Assembly (NCBI RefSeq): GCF_001687565.2
Contig: NZ_CP016534.2
Coordinates: 3,701,546-3,765,545 of the forward strand
Source of the DNA: Planococcus antarcticus DSM 14505
GTDB taxonomy: Bacteria; Bacillota; Bacilli; Bacillales_A; Planococcaceae
Length of the DNA stretch: 64,000 nt
Direction: 5' to 3'
The notes under the pieces were generated by a model, which worked only from the letters and a program-made list of their open reading frames with translations, did not search any database and was not told the DNA's origin. This document shows positions 18,603 through 25,108 of the stretch, piece by piece. The position numbers and the translations under genes are program-made. How positions within the stretch are numbered: the stretch's first letter is position 1; each line of letters opens with the position of its first letter.

Positions 18603-20159
18603 GTGATTACATTGAACAAGAAGCAACAGGTGATTCAGCTGCATCTTCAAGATGTCAGCCAAAGACAAATATCCACTGAAGTGAAGGTCTCCAGAAACAC
18701 CGTTTCAAAATACATCGAAGCTTTTGAGAAGAGCAAGGCAACCGATGTCCGTAACCTGCCGGTTACAGAGGATATCTTATCGGCTCCCTCCTACAAGAAA
18801 AGGGATGGGGTAAAACGCAAAATGACAGAGGAGATTATAGACAGGCTCAGAGGATTCATTCAAGACAATGAATGGAAACGCAAAAACAACATGAGCAAGC
18901 AACAAATGAAAAAGATTGATATGTATGAAAAACTGCAAGAAGAAGGATATGACATCGGCTATACGACGGTTCGGAATTTCGTCAATATCGAGGAGATGCG
19001 AGCGAAAGAGGTTTTTATTCGGCAACGCTATTCAGCAGCTTGGGAAGTAGAATTTGATTGGGGAGAAGTAAAACTAGTAATTGATGGGAAACAGAAATCC
19101 TATTCCTTAGCGGTTTTCACCTTGGCTTACAGCAATTACCGATTTGCGCTGCTTTATGAATCCGAGACGATGATCTGTGTGCAGGATGCCCATACCAAGC
19201 TGATTGACCACTTAGGTTTCGTCCCATCTGTTTTCACTTACGACAATATGCGAACCGTGGTGAAATCGTTTGTCGGAACAGACCGGAAGATCACGGATGG
19301 AATGATCAACCTCTCCAATTATTACGGATTCCGGATACGGCTCTGCGAGCCAAGAAAAGGAAACCAGAAAGGACACGTAGAACGGAGTGTCGAGGTTGTC
19401 CGCAGAAAAGCATTTTCATATGATATTGCGTTCGCTTCCCTGGAAGACGCCCGGAAACGTCTAAGCCAAACGATTCAATCGCTCAATAAACGAATCCACC
19501 ACGAAAAGAAGATCGCTCATGTGGAATTGAAAGAGCAAGAAAAAGCAACAGCTACTCAAGAGTCGCTCCCTCTGCCATTCGATGTTTCGGAAGTCTTGGA
19601 ATGTCGGGTAGATAAATACAGCACCGTCATGATTAAACAAAATCGGTACTCCGTACCCGAGGGCAATGTAGGCGCATGGATCCGTGCCAAGGTCAGCGCA
19701 GATGCAGTCCGGCTCTTTATTAAAGGCGAACTCGTTGCAGAACATCGGAGAAATTGGGGTGTCCATCAATGGGAAATGAATCTCTATCACTACATAAAAA
19801 CCTTCACAAAGAAAAAAGGCGCTTTAGCTCAAAGTGAATGTTTGAGCCAAGCACCAAATCAAATTAAAAAACTCTTCGAAAACCATTATATCGGAAAAGA
19901 GAGAGATTTTCTAGAGCTACTCCTCTATGTACGAGAGAAAAATCAGTTGGATAACGTGATGACCGCTGCACGACAGATTGAGATAAAAGGTCTCGGTGAA
20001 ATTACGACCGAAAAGCTAATTTTTCTGAGCGAACAAACAGATTTAGTACCTACGGTACCTCTACAAAAAGATGAGACAGTCGAACAGGCGCTTCAAAACA
20101 TCCAAGCCTTTTCAGCGATGTTCAAACAAGTCGATGAAGGAGTGCTTGAACATGGATAA
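18603..20159 (+). CDS. istA: IS21-family transposase IstA
   Basis: 518 residues, start GTG 18603. An N-terminal helix-turn-helix (QRQISTEVKVSRNTVSKYI) precedes an integrase-type DDE core: D in EFDWGEVKLVI, D in FTYDNMRTVV, E in RKGNQKGHVERSV. This is the transposase that cuts and joins the element ends. It overlaps istB by eight bases, the usual coupled arrangement. No stop or frameshift is seen. Confidence 0.95.
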   Translation: MITLNKKQQVIQLHLQDVSQRQISTEVKVSRNTVSKYIEAFEKSKATDVRNLPVTEDILSAPSYKKRDGVKRKMTEEIIDRLRGFIQDNEWKRKNNMSKQQMKKIDMYEKLQEEGYDIGYTTVRNFVNIEEMRAKEVFIRQRYSAAWEVEFDWGEVKLVIDGKQKSYSLAVFTLAYSNYRFALLYESETMICVQDAHTKLIDHLGFVPSVFTYDNMRTVVKSFVGTDRKITDGMINLSNYYGFRIRLCEPRKGNQKGHVERSVEVVRRKAFSYDIAFASLEDARKRLSQTIQSLNKRIHHEKKIAHVELKEQEKATATQESLPLPFDVSEVLECRVDKYSTVMIKQNRYSVPEGNVGAWIRAKVSADAVRLFIKGELVAEHRRNWGVHQWEMNLYHYIKTFTKKKGALAQSECLSQAPNQIKKLFENHYIGKERDFLELLLYVREKNQLDNVMTAARQIEIKGLGEITTEKLIFLSEQTDLVPTVPLQKDETVEQALQNIQAFSAMFKQVDEGVLEHG

Positions 20160-20904
20160 AAAGCAACAAGTCATTGATATGTGCAAAGAATTACGACTCC
20201 CGGGGATCCGTGAGTTGGTTGAAGAAGATGAAGGATTTGAAGAAACGACAGCTGCAATCGAGCTGTTATATACAGTATTAACAAAAGAAAAGAAAGACCG
20301 TTGGATCCGATCGAAATCAACACGGATCCGCCGTGCCAACTTTCCGGAGAAGAAACTGCTTGAGGAGATTGAGATCCAAGCGCTGCCCACAGATGCGCAA
20401 CAAAAACTGCCCAACTTACAGACGCTTGATTTCATTAAAGCTGGGCAGAATGTGATTCTGACCGGTTCCCCTGGCACCGGCAAGAGCCACTTGGCTATCG
20501 GCTTAGGAGTAGAAGCCTGTTTGGCTGGTTACAAGGTATATTTTGCGAGTGTCTCTTCCTTGATCAATCAATTGAAAGAAAGTAGGTCCGAACGGACCTT
20601 GCGCTCTTTCGAATTGCGCTTTGAGAAGTACGACCTTGTCATCATTGACGAATTGGGCTACATTTCCTTCGATAAAGAAGGCGCTGAATTACTCTTTACG
20701 CATTTATCTTTGCGTGCAGGGCGATCCTCGACCATTATCACAAGTAATCTATCGTTTGCGAAATGGGAGGAAGTGTTTCATGACCCCATTTTGACTGCAG
20801 CATTGACGGATCGGCTGACGCACAAATCACATGTGGTGAATATGGTAGGTCCTTCTTATCGAATGAGAGAAACGAAAAAATGGCTCGAAAACAACCATTC
20901 ATAA
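20152..20904 (+). CDS. istB: IS21-family ATPase IstB
   Basis: 250 residues from ATG 20152; a longer frame to 20071 only overlaps istA. It is a DnaC/DnaA-like AAA+ helper ATPase with Walker A TGSPGTGKSHLA, Walker B LVIIDELGY and an arginine-rich C-terminus (LTDRLTHKSHV). It selects target DNA and assists IstA. Intact. Confidence 0.95.
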   Translation: MDKKQQVIDMCKELRLPGIRELVEEDEGFEETTAAIELLYTVLTKEKKDRWIRSKSTRIRRANFPEKKLLEEIEIQALPTDAQQKLPNLQTLDFIKAGQNVILTGSPGTGKSHLAIGLGVEACLAGYKVYFASVSSLINQLKESRSERTLRSFELRFEKYDLVIIDELGYISFDKEGAELLFTHLSLRAGRSSTIITSNLSFAKWEEVFHDPILTAALTDRLTHKSHVVNMVGPSYRMRETKKWLENNHS

Positions 20905-20996
20905 GTGGCTCAAAATTAAATTGCGTTGTGGCTCAATTTTCATTTGCGAAATACAGAGGAGATCATTAGTCCTTTGCACTAACACAAGAAACAAAC

Positions 20997-21031
20997 GGAT
21001 GCCTAAATCATAATCGATTCAAAGCATCCGA
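20997..21031 (-). terminator. Terminator hairpin (GGATGC family)
   Basis: Arms CGGATGC and GCATCCG enclose a 21-base loop containing an imperfect inner pair; the minus strand continues with TTTGTTTC. It follows the gene at 21046. A related hairpin follows the next gene at 21410-21437. Confidence 0.6.
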
Positions 21032-21045
21032 CTTCCTTCTCTTTG

Positions 21046-21351
21046 TTAGTAATCTTCAGGGAACAACATCATTTGGTTTTCACCATTGTCAATGCACCAA
21101 ATAGTTCTGTCTATCGGGTCCACATCTTCAAGCGGTATTATCCAAAAACTTTCTCTTTTCGGTACTTCTTGTCGATGAATGATTGCCTGCTTCTTATTAT
21201 TTGCTGAAAGCTCAAATACCTGTATGTAATCCAGTTCAACTCCTTTTACTCTTTGTTCATTGATCAAACTCCACAGATGAAGAGCAATTTCTAGGGGTAC
21301 TTCTTCGGCAATTGCACGAGTCATGTAACGTTCAGCATTATAATCAAACAT
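21046..21351 (-). CDS. Hypothetical protein (DUF-like, 101 aa)
   Basis: 101 residues, ATG 21351 after AAGGAAGG. It is acidic and soluble, with no recognised motif. It ends in a terminator hairpin of the same type as the tyrosine recombinase gene upstream on the same strand. Confidence 0.6.
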   Translation of the reverse strand: MFDYNAERYMTRAIAEEVPLEIALHLWSLINEQRVKGVELDYIQVFELSANNKKQAIIHRQEVPKRESFWIIPLEDVDPIDRTIWCIDNGENQMMLFPEDY

Positions 21352-21409
21352 GGTGAACCTTCCTTTCTGCTTGGTCTTCTATTGGTTAGACAAAATTAAT
21401 GGATGCAAG

Positions 21410-21437
21410 GAATCATAGGCGATTCACCGCATCCATC
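21410..21437 (-). terminator. Terminator hairpin (GGATGC family)
   Basis: Arms ATGGATGC and GCATCCAT with an inner GAATC/GATTC pair overlap the stop codon of the tyrosine recombinase gene. On the minus strand ATTAATTTTG follows. Confidence 0.55.
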
Positions 21438-22282
21438 TTTTCTTCTCTTGATGTTTGAATATAATACTTTGCAGTCATATTGACTGATCCATGTCCTGCA
21501 AGTCGGCTAACCGTCGTAAGGTCTACGCCTTTTTGAATCAACCTGGTGCAGAATGTATGTCTGAACAAATGCGGGTGTAACTTTAATTTCAGCTCCTCCG
21601 AGATCTTCGCCAACCAATGACGAACAGCATCCCGATGTAACTTTCCCCCTCGTTGACTCACCAGTAAATAGTCACTATGGTTGAAAACAGACTTAGAACG
21701 TTCTTTCTTGATATACAGTCTCACTAATTGCAGCACATCTGAACGAAGCCCTATCTCTCTTCGTTTTCCACCTTTCCCGACCACTACGATATGACTTGTT
21801 AGAAAATCAATACTTGAAAGTCTTAATTCGACGAGTTCGGTCACACGCACGCCTGTGTAAAGTAATAGGTACACGATTAGTTTATTTCGGATCGATACTC
21901 TTTCATTCGTATTCACATAGAAAAGCAACCTTTCTACTTCTTCATCCAATAAAACAGTAACAACATCTTCACTTCCAACAGCGGTTCCAATCCGATCTTT
22001 CTTCATATGAATATATCTTTCCGTTACTAGACCTTTGAGTAATAGGAAATCATTGAATACCTTTAGACTGTTAACCTTCTTGTTAATAGTGGCCACAGCG
22101 TAGCCACTTCGAACAAGTCTATCGATGTAGACAAGAAAGATTGAACGGTTAAAGTACTTGTCCTTTCCAATTTGTTGTGTCAAGAATGCTTGAAATCCAT
22201 TTACATCTGTTGTATACGACTGGATAGTTTTGTCTGCTTTACCTTCCGCAAATAGCCACTCTGCAAATGCTTTGGTGTCCAC
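21413..22282 (-). CDS. Tyrosine recombinase/integrase (XerC/D-like)
   Basis: 289 residues from GTG 22282, which follows GGGGGATG at good spacing; a longer start at ATG 22300 is possible. N-terminal SAM-like DNA-binding domain (AFAEWLFAEGKADKTIQSY), then a catalytic domain with R in TGVRVTELVEL, HPHLFRHTF (H-x-x-R), LAGHGSVNMT and the tyrosine in AKYYIQT. All active-site residues are present. Such enzymes cut paired sites with a 6-8 bp spacer, and a matching 13-8-13 palindrome lies just upstream at 22385-22418. Confidence 0.88.
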   Translation of the reverse strand: MDTKAFAEWLFAEGKADKTIQSYTTDVNGFQAFLTQQIGKDKYFNRSIFLVYIDRLVRSGYAVATINKKVNSLKVFNDFLLLKGLVTERYIHMKKDRIGTAVGSEDVVTVLLDEEVERLLFYVNTNERVSIRNKLIVYLLLYTGVRVTELVELRLSSIDFLTSHIVVVGKGGKRREIGLRSDVLQLVRLYIKKERSKSVFNHSDYLLVSQRGGKLHRDAVRHWLAKISEELKLKLHPHLFRHTFCTRLIQKGVDLTTVSRLAGHGSVNMTAKYYIQTSREEKMDAVNRL

Positions 22283-22314
22283 TGCTCTTTCATCCCCCAT
22301 TCTTCACTGATATT

Positions 22315-22330
22315 TGTTTCATGTGGAACA
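22315..22330. promoter_or_regulatory. Degenerate parS-like site
   Basis: TGTTTCATGTGGAACA differs from parS TGTTNCACGTGAAACA at two positions, one of them the central C. It lies in the accessory island, about 30 bases upstream of the recombinase start. ParB binding is uncertain. Confidence 0.3.
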
Positions 22331-22384
22331 TAGAGTGAATCCAAAATAAAAAGCCTACTTCTTTCTAAGTAGACCAAACACTTC

Positions 22385-22418
22385 AACTCACGTCAGTCCT
22401 ATAATACTGTCGTGAGTT
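22385..22418. promoter_or_regulatory. loxP-like recombination core site
   Basis: Two 13-base arms, AACTCACGTCAGT and ACTGTCGTGAGTT, are inverted with one mismatch around an 8-base spacer CCTATAAT. Further half-sites of the same motif (TTGTCGTGAGATT at about 22491-22503 and TTGTCGCGAGATT at about 22524-22536) follow in direct orientation. The location directly upstream of a tyrosine recombinase gene suggests its binding or crossover site. Confidence 0.6.
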
Positions 22419-22535
22419 TTCGTATGACTAAAACCTGAGGTTTCCTTTGTTTCTATCAATCCTGTCTGATAGCAGTTCAGTCAAATAGTATTGTCGTGAG
22501 ATTCCGGAGTTGTTGCAGAAGTTTTGTCGCGAGAT

Positions 22536-22859
22536 TTACTCAATGAGAGACAATACCTTCCGTAGGACCACTTCATCATTTTTTGTGATTACTTGCAGGC
22601 ACCAATCCGAAGAATGCGGATAATACGACACTGCCCCTACCCACAAGTTTTCCTGTGGATCTTCGACAATCATGGTTTCGTAGATCAAAGATGCCGGAGT
22701 TTCCTCAAAGAGTTCTGTTGGAACAAACGAGGGTGCAACTTCATCGATGCCCAGTTCCATGGCTTCATAGCCAATATCGCTGGACTGTACACTCAAGGCA
22801 AATTGTTCCTTCAGCGTCGTGACGAACCACTCCATCTCTCTCGTGTCAGAGAGTTTCAT
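22536..22859 (-). CDS. Hypothetical protein coupled to the RadC-like gene
   Basis: 107 residues. Its ATG (22857-22859) overlaps the radC-like stop by one base (TAATG), indicating translational coupling. It is small, acidic and soluble with no recognised domain. One of the half-sites described at 22524-22536 reaches its stop codon. Confidence 0.65.
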   Translation of the reverse strand: MKLSDTREMEWFVTTLKEQFALSVQSSDIGYEAMELGIDEVAPSFVPTELFEETPASLIYETMIVEDPQENLWVGAVSYYPHSSDWCLQVITKNDEVVLRKVLSLIE

Positions 22860-23362
22860 TACAGGTATCCCTTCTCGTTGAAGGACAAATACGAATCTGT
22901 CCCTACAATGATGTGATCTAATAACTCAATCCCAATGATTTCCCCAGCTTCTTTCAGTCTTTTCGTGACTTTATGATCTTCATCTGACGGTGTTGGATTC
23001 CCAGATGGATGATTATGTCCCACTATAATTGAAGCTGCATTTGATAGAATAGCTGACTTCATAACTTCTCTCGGATGTACGATACAAGCGTTCAGACTTC
23101 CTACATGACACACATGAATGGATACTGGTTGGTTTTTAATATCTAAGGCAGCTACAATAAAATACTCTCGATCCTTATCTTCTAGAAAATGCTTGAGTAA
23201 GTTGTAACCGTCTTTTGGAGATTTTACCGATCTTTCTTTGTACAATAGGCTTGATTCTTTTACTAGTTTTACAGATACGATATTAAATCTCTTAGCGGCC
23301 TGATCTTTACTACTTTCTTTTTGGCTTGTTGATAGTTTCTTTTCTTTACTTAAGCTCATCAT
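22859..23362 (-). CDS. radC: RadC-like JAB/JAMM domain protein
   Basis: 167 residues from ATG 23362, directly after AAGGAGGAG. The longer frame to 23428 would run through a terminator hairpin. The C-terminal MPN/JAMM domain shows IIVGHNHPSGNPTPSDED, the HxH-x7-S-x2-D metal-binding signature. RadC-family proteins are common on mobile islands and near toxin or defence genes. The biochemical activity is not settled and a direct repair role is doubtful. Confidence 0.85.
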   Translation of the reverse strand: MMSLSKEKKLSTSQKESSKDQAAKRFNIVSVKLVKESSLLYKERSVKSPKDGYNLLKHFLEDKDREYFIVAALDIKNQPVSIHVCHVGSLNACIVHPREVMKSAILSNAASIIVGHNHPSGNPTPSDEDHKVTKRLKEAGEIIGIELLDHIIVGTDSYLSFNEKGYL

Positions 23363-23382
23363 AGACTCCTCCTTAAATTGAA

Positions 23383-23422
23383 AAGGGCTTAACCTCCATT
23401 GGAGGTTAAGCCCTTTTATATT
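23383..23422 (-). terminator. Strong terminator hairpin
   Basis: Perfect 17-bp inverted repeat (AAAAGGGCTTAACCTCC and complement) around ATT. It ends the nuclease gene pair at 23506-24848 and separates it from the RadC-like gene. It also works as a terminator on the opposite strand. Confidence 0.85.
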
Positions 23423-23505
23423 ATTCATCTTTATAATATATATATCATTTTCTTATCGATACAGTTCTCTAAAGCATCTCTATACAACTATTAATGAAGA
23501 AGACT

Positions 23506-24063
23506 TTATAGAGTCAACTGGTACATTTTTTCAAGCATTTTAGATGTATCACTGTTTGTTTTAATTGAGGTTAATGGAGCAATGTGAAATTGAAGAGTAT
23601 CGGTACAGTCGCTAAAAGGTTCACATGCATACTGCTCCTCGCTACTGGTATTAAATTTTATGTCTCTCTCAAAAATAGCATATTTCGTAAACCAAGGCTT
23701 GAATCTACTCCGAATATTTTCAGTAGGAGTTTCTAGGCTGAAAAGACCCGTTGCTATAGTTGGTTGAAGATTTTGATGTGAAGGATGAGTGAACTGAATG
23801 TTGATTACATATAGATGATCAACTGTTCCGTTTGCCAGTTGACTCTTTAGTGCATATGGACGAGCTATGTACTGGGGAACGAGTGTTGAAAAGCTATCTG
23901 CTGATTGCAGAATACTTTTGCTGGATTCAGTAGCAAGTCCATTGCCCAGAATTGGAGTATAGTTTTTTTCTGCAAGCAAAGCATCCGCATCTTTCAAAAG
24001 TTTGATTGAATTGTCTACTACTTTTCTAACATTTTGGAATGACTGAAATACGGTATCGCTCAT
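23506..24063 (-). CDS. Partner protein of the PD-(D/E)XK nuclease, unknown function
   Basis: 185 residues. Its ATG overlaps the stop of the upstream nuclease gene by four bases (ATGA), so the two are translated together. The N-terminal 60 residues look helical; the rest is mixed alpha/beta with FSLETPTENIRSRFKPWF. No known family. Tight coupling and the shared terminator suggest a two-component unit, possibly a regulator, specificity factor or immunity partner of the nuclease. Confidence 0.65.
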   Translation of the reverse strand: MSDTVFQSFQNVRKVVDNSIKLLKDADALLAEKNYTPILGNGLATESSKSILQSADSFSTLVPQYIARPYALKSQLANGTVDHLYVINIQFTHPSHQNLQPTIATGLFSLETPTENIRSRFKPWFTKYAIFERDIKFNTSSEEQYACEPFSDCTDTLQFHIAPLTSIKTNSDTSKMLEKMYQLTL

Positions 24064-24848
24064 CGTTTGCTCGACTCCTTATCGTTATATTCCCAACTAG
24101 TGGCAGCAAGTTCTTCCTTGGGCCACATCAGTTCTGCATTTGAAGAATAAAAACCTTCAAAAGGCAAAATTTCTGGTAATATTCCCCATCCATGAAATCG
24201 GGTGAGGTTTTTCCGGTCACATACTTCTTGAATTTGAGATAGGATGATTTCGTCTTGTTCGGTTTTAGGTTCCATACATGCAACCTCGTAAAAACTTGCC
24301 CAGGTAAGCCAGTAAACATTGTTATTCCTAGCTTTAGAATGTTTAACTCCTAATAGCATGTCTTCCTCGGGCATTATCGTATCGTTTGTTAAGTAGATCA
24401 ACTGCCTAGATACGATATCCGTCTCATCTATTGAGAGCTTCTTCGATGTATCCGAGTCGTTCAGATCTTCAAGTTCTCGAGAAAGCTGATCTCGTTGCCA
24501 GGTTTTTCTATCTTCAAAATCTACGGTTTCATCTTCTTCACTGGATTTAGGCGATGTGTATTTTGCCTCGACACCAACGATATGGAATCCCGCGTCTTCA
24601 TCGATTAAAACCAATACGACATCCGGCTCGCATTGCTTGAGTGAAGGCCAGAATTTGTATTGAACCCTTTTAATTGGCTTATGGAAAGTGAGCAAATTTC
24701 CGTCCAAATCTACACTTTTGCATAGCGCTTGGATCATATATAGGGGATCAGAAAGGTACTGGAATCCCCCAATTATGGAGCTCGTGACCACGTCCTCACT
24801 GTTCCACACAGTTGAAGGGAGCTTCCCATGAATAATGGACTGTAACAT
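24060..24848 (-). CDS. PD-(D/E)XK nuclease-like protein
   Basis: 262 residues, ATG 24848 after GGGGGAG. The motif EPDVVLVLI (P75, D76) followed by GVEAKYTS (E94-x-K96) fits the PD-(D/E)XK nuclease core, with the catalytic D, E and K all present. The remainder is helical with tryptophan-rich strands (VYWLTWASFYEVACM). It is the first gene of a two-gene operon in a defence-rich island. A new defence nuclease is a reasonable inference. No exact family is recognised. Confidence 0.7.
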   Translation of the reverse strand: MLQSIIHGKLPSTVWNSEDVVTSSIIGGFQYLSDPLYMIQALCKSVDLDGNLLTFHKPIKRVQYKFWPSLKQCEPDVVLVLIDEDAGFHIVGVEAKYTSPKSSEEDETVDFEDRKTWQRDQLSRELEDLNDSDTSKKLSIDETDIVSRQLIYLTNDTIMPEEDMLLGVKHSKARNNNVYWLTWASFYEVACMEPKTEQDEIILSQIQEVCDRKNLTRFHGWGILPEILPFEGFYSSNAELMWPKEELAATSWEYNDKESSKR

Positions 24849-24921
24849 GCCGTTCTCCCCCTTTATATTTTGTAACTTTCAATAGCTTGATCCAACTAGG
24901 TATATAAAGGAGATGGTTGAA

Positions 24922-25046
24922 ATGCATAGCATCAAAATACACTGATAAAATTTTGGAAAACCGAAGGACGTTCTAATGTTGCTTCAGCTCTTCGTTCAAT
25001 TGCGGATACTATAGAAGGAGATAACAGAAAAACCTCAAAGAGATAA
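24922..25046 (+). pseudogene. Short remnant of a small protein gene
   Basis: AAAGGAG precedes an ATG at 24922, but that frame stops after seven codons. In the next frame a clearly protein-like stretch follows (FWKTEGRSNVASALRSIADT, then IEGDNRKTSKR, stop at 25044-25046). This looks like a frameshifted or truncated small gene. The stop falls in the loop of the terminator hairpin at 25029-25059. Confidence 0.4.
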
Positions 25047-25059
25047 TCTTTGAGGTTTT
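25029..25059 (-). terminator. Terminator of the hsd operon
   Basis: Perfect 12-bp stem (AAAACCTCAAAG and complement) with a 7-base loop. T-runs on both sides allow termination on both strands. It lies 50 bases after the hsdR stop. Confidence 0.85.
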
Positions 25060-25108
25060 CTTTTAAAAGATTTCCACACTTATTTTAAAAATTTTATTCA
25101 AACATCGT

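Larger units (their letters stand above)
18504..20955 (+). mobile_element. IS21-family insertion sequence, apparently complete
   Basis: 2452 bp with terminal TGTA...TACA. Subterminal repeats AAAACTGAGCCAC occur at 18519-18531 and 18543-18555 on the left, with inverted copies GTGGCTCA at 20905-20912 and 20928-20941 on the right. The flanks carry the same six bases, GAGGAG (18498-18503 and 20956-20961), a target duplication of the size IS21 elements make. Both istA and istB are open. Confidence 0.92.

Noticed and set aside
18411..18668. Minus-strand ORF overlapping the left end of the IS and istA
   Set aside because: It spans the IS boundary and has no ribosome-binding site or protein-like composition; it is a shadow of istA and flanking DNA.
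22201..22386. Short minus-strand ORF upstream of the tyrosine recombinase
   Set aside because: Overlaps the recombinase start in another frame with no ribosome-binding site or recognisable composition.
20997..23422. Integron-like attC array
   Set aside because: The hairpins lack attC core sites and the recombinase lacks the integron-integrase extra helix signature as far as can be seen; terminators suffice.
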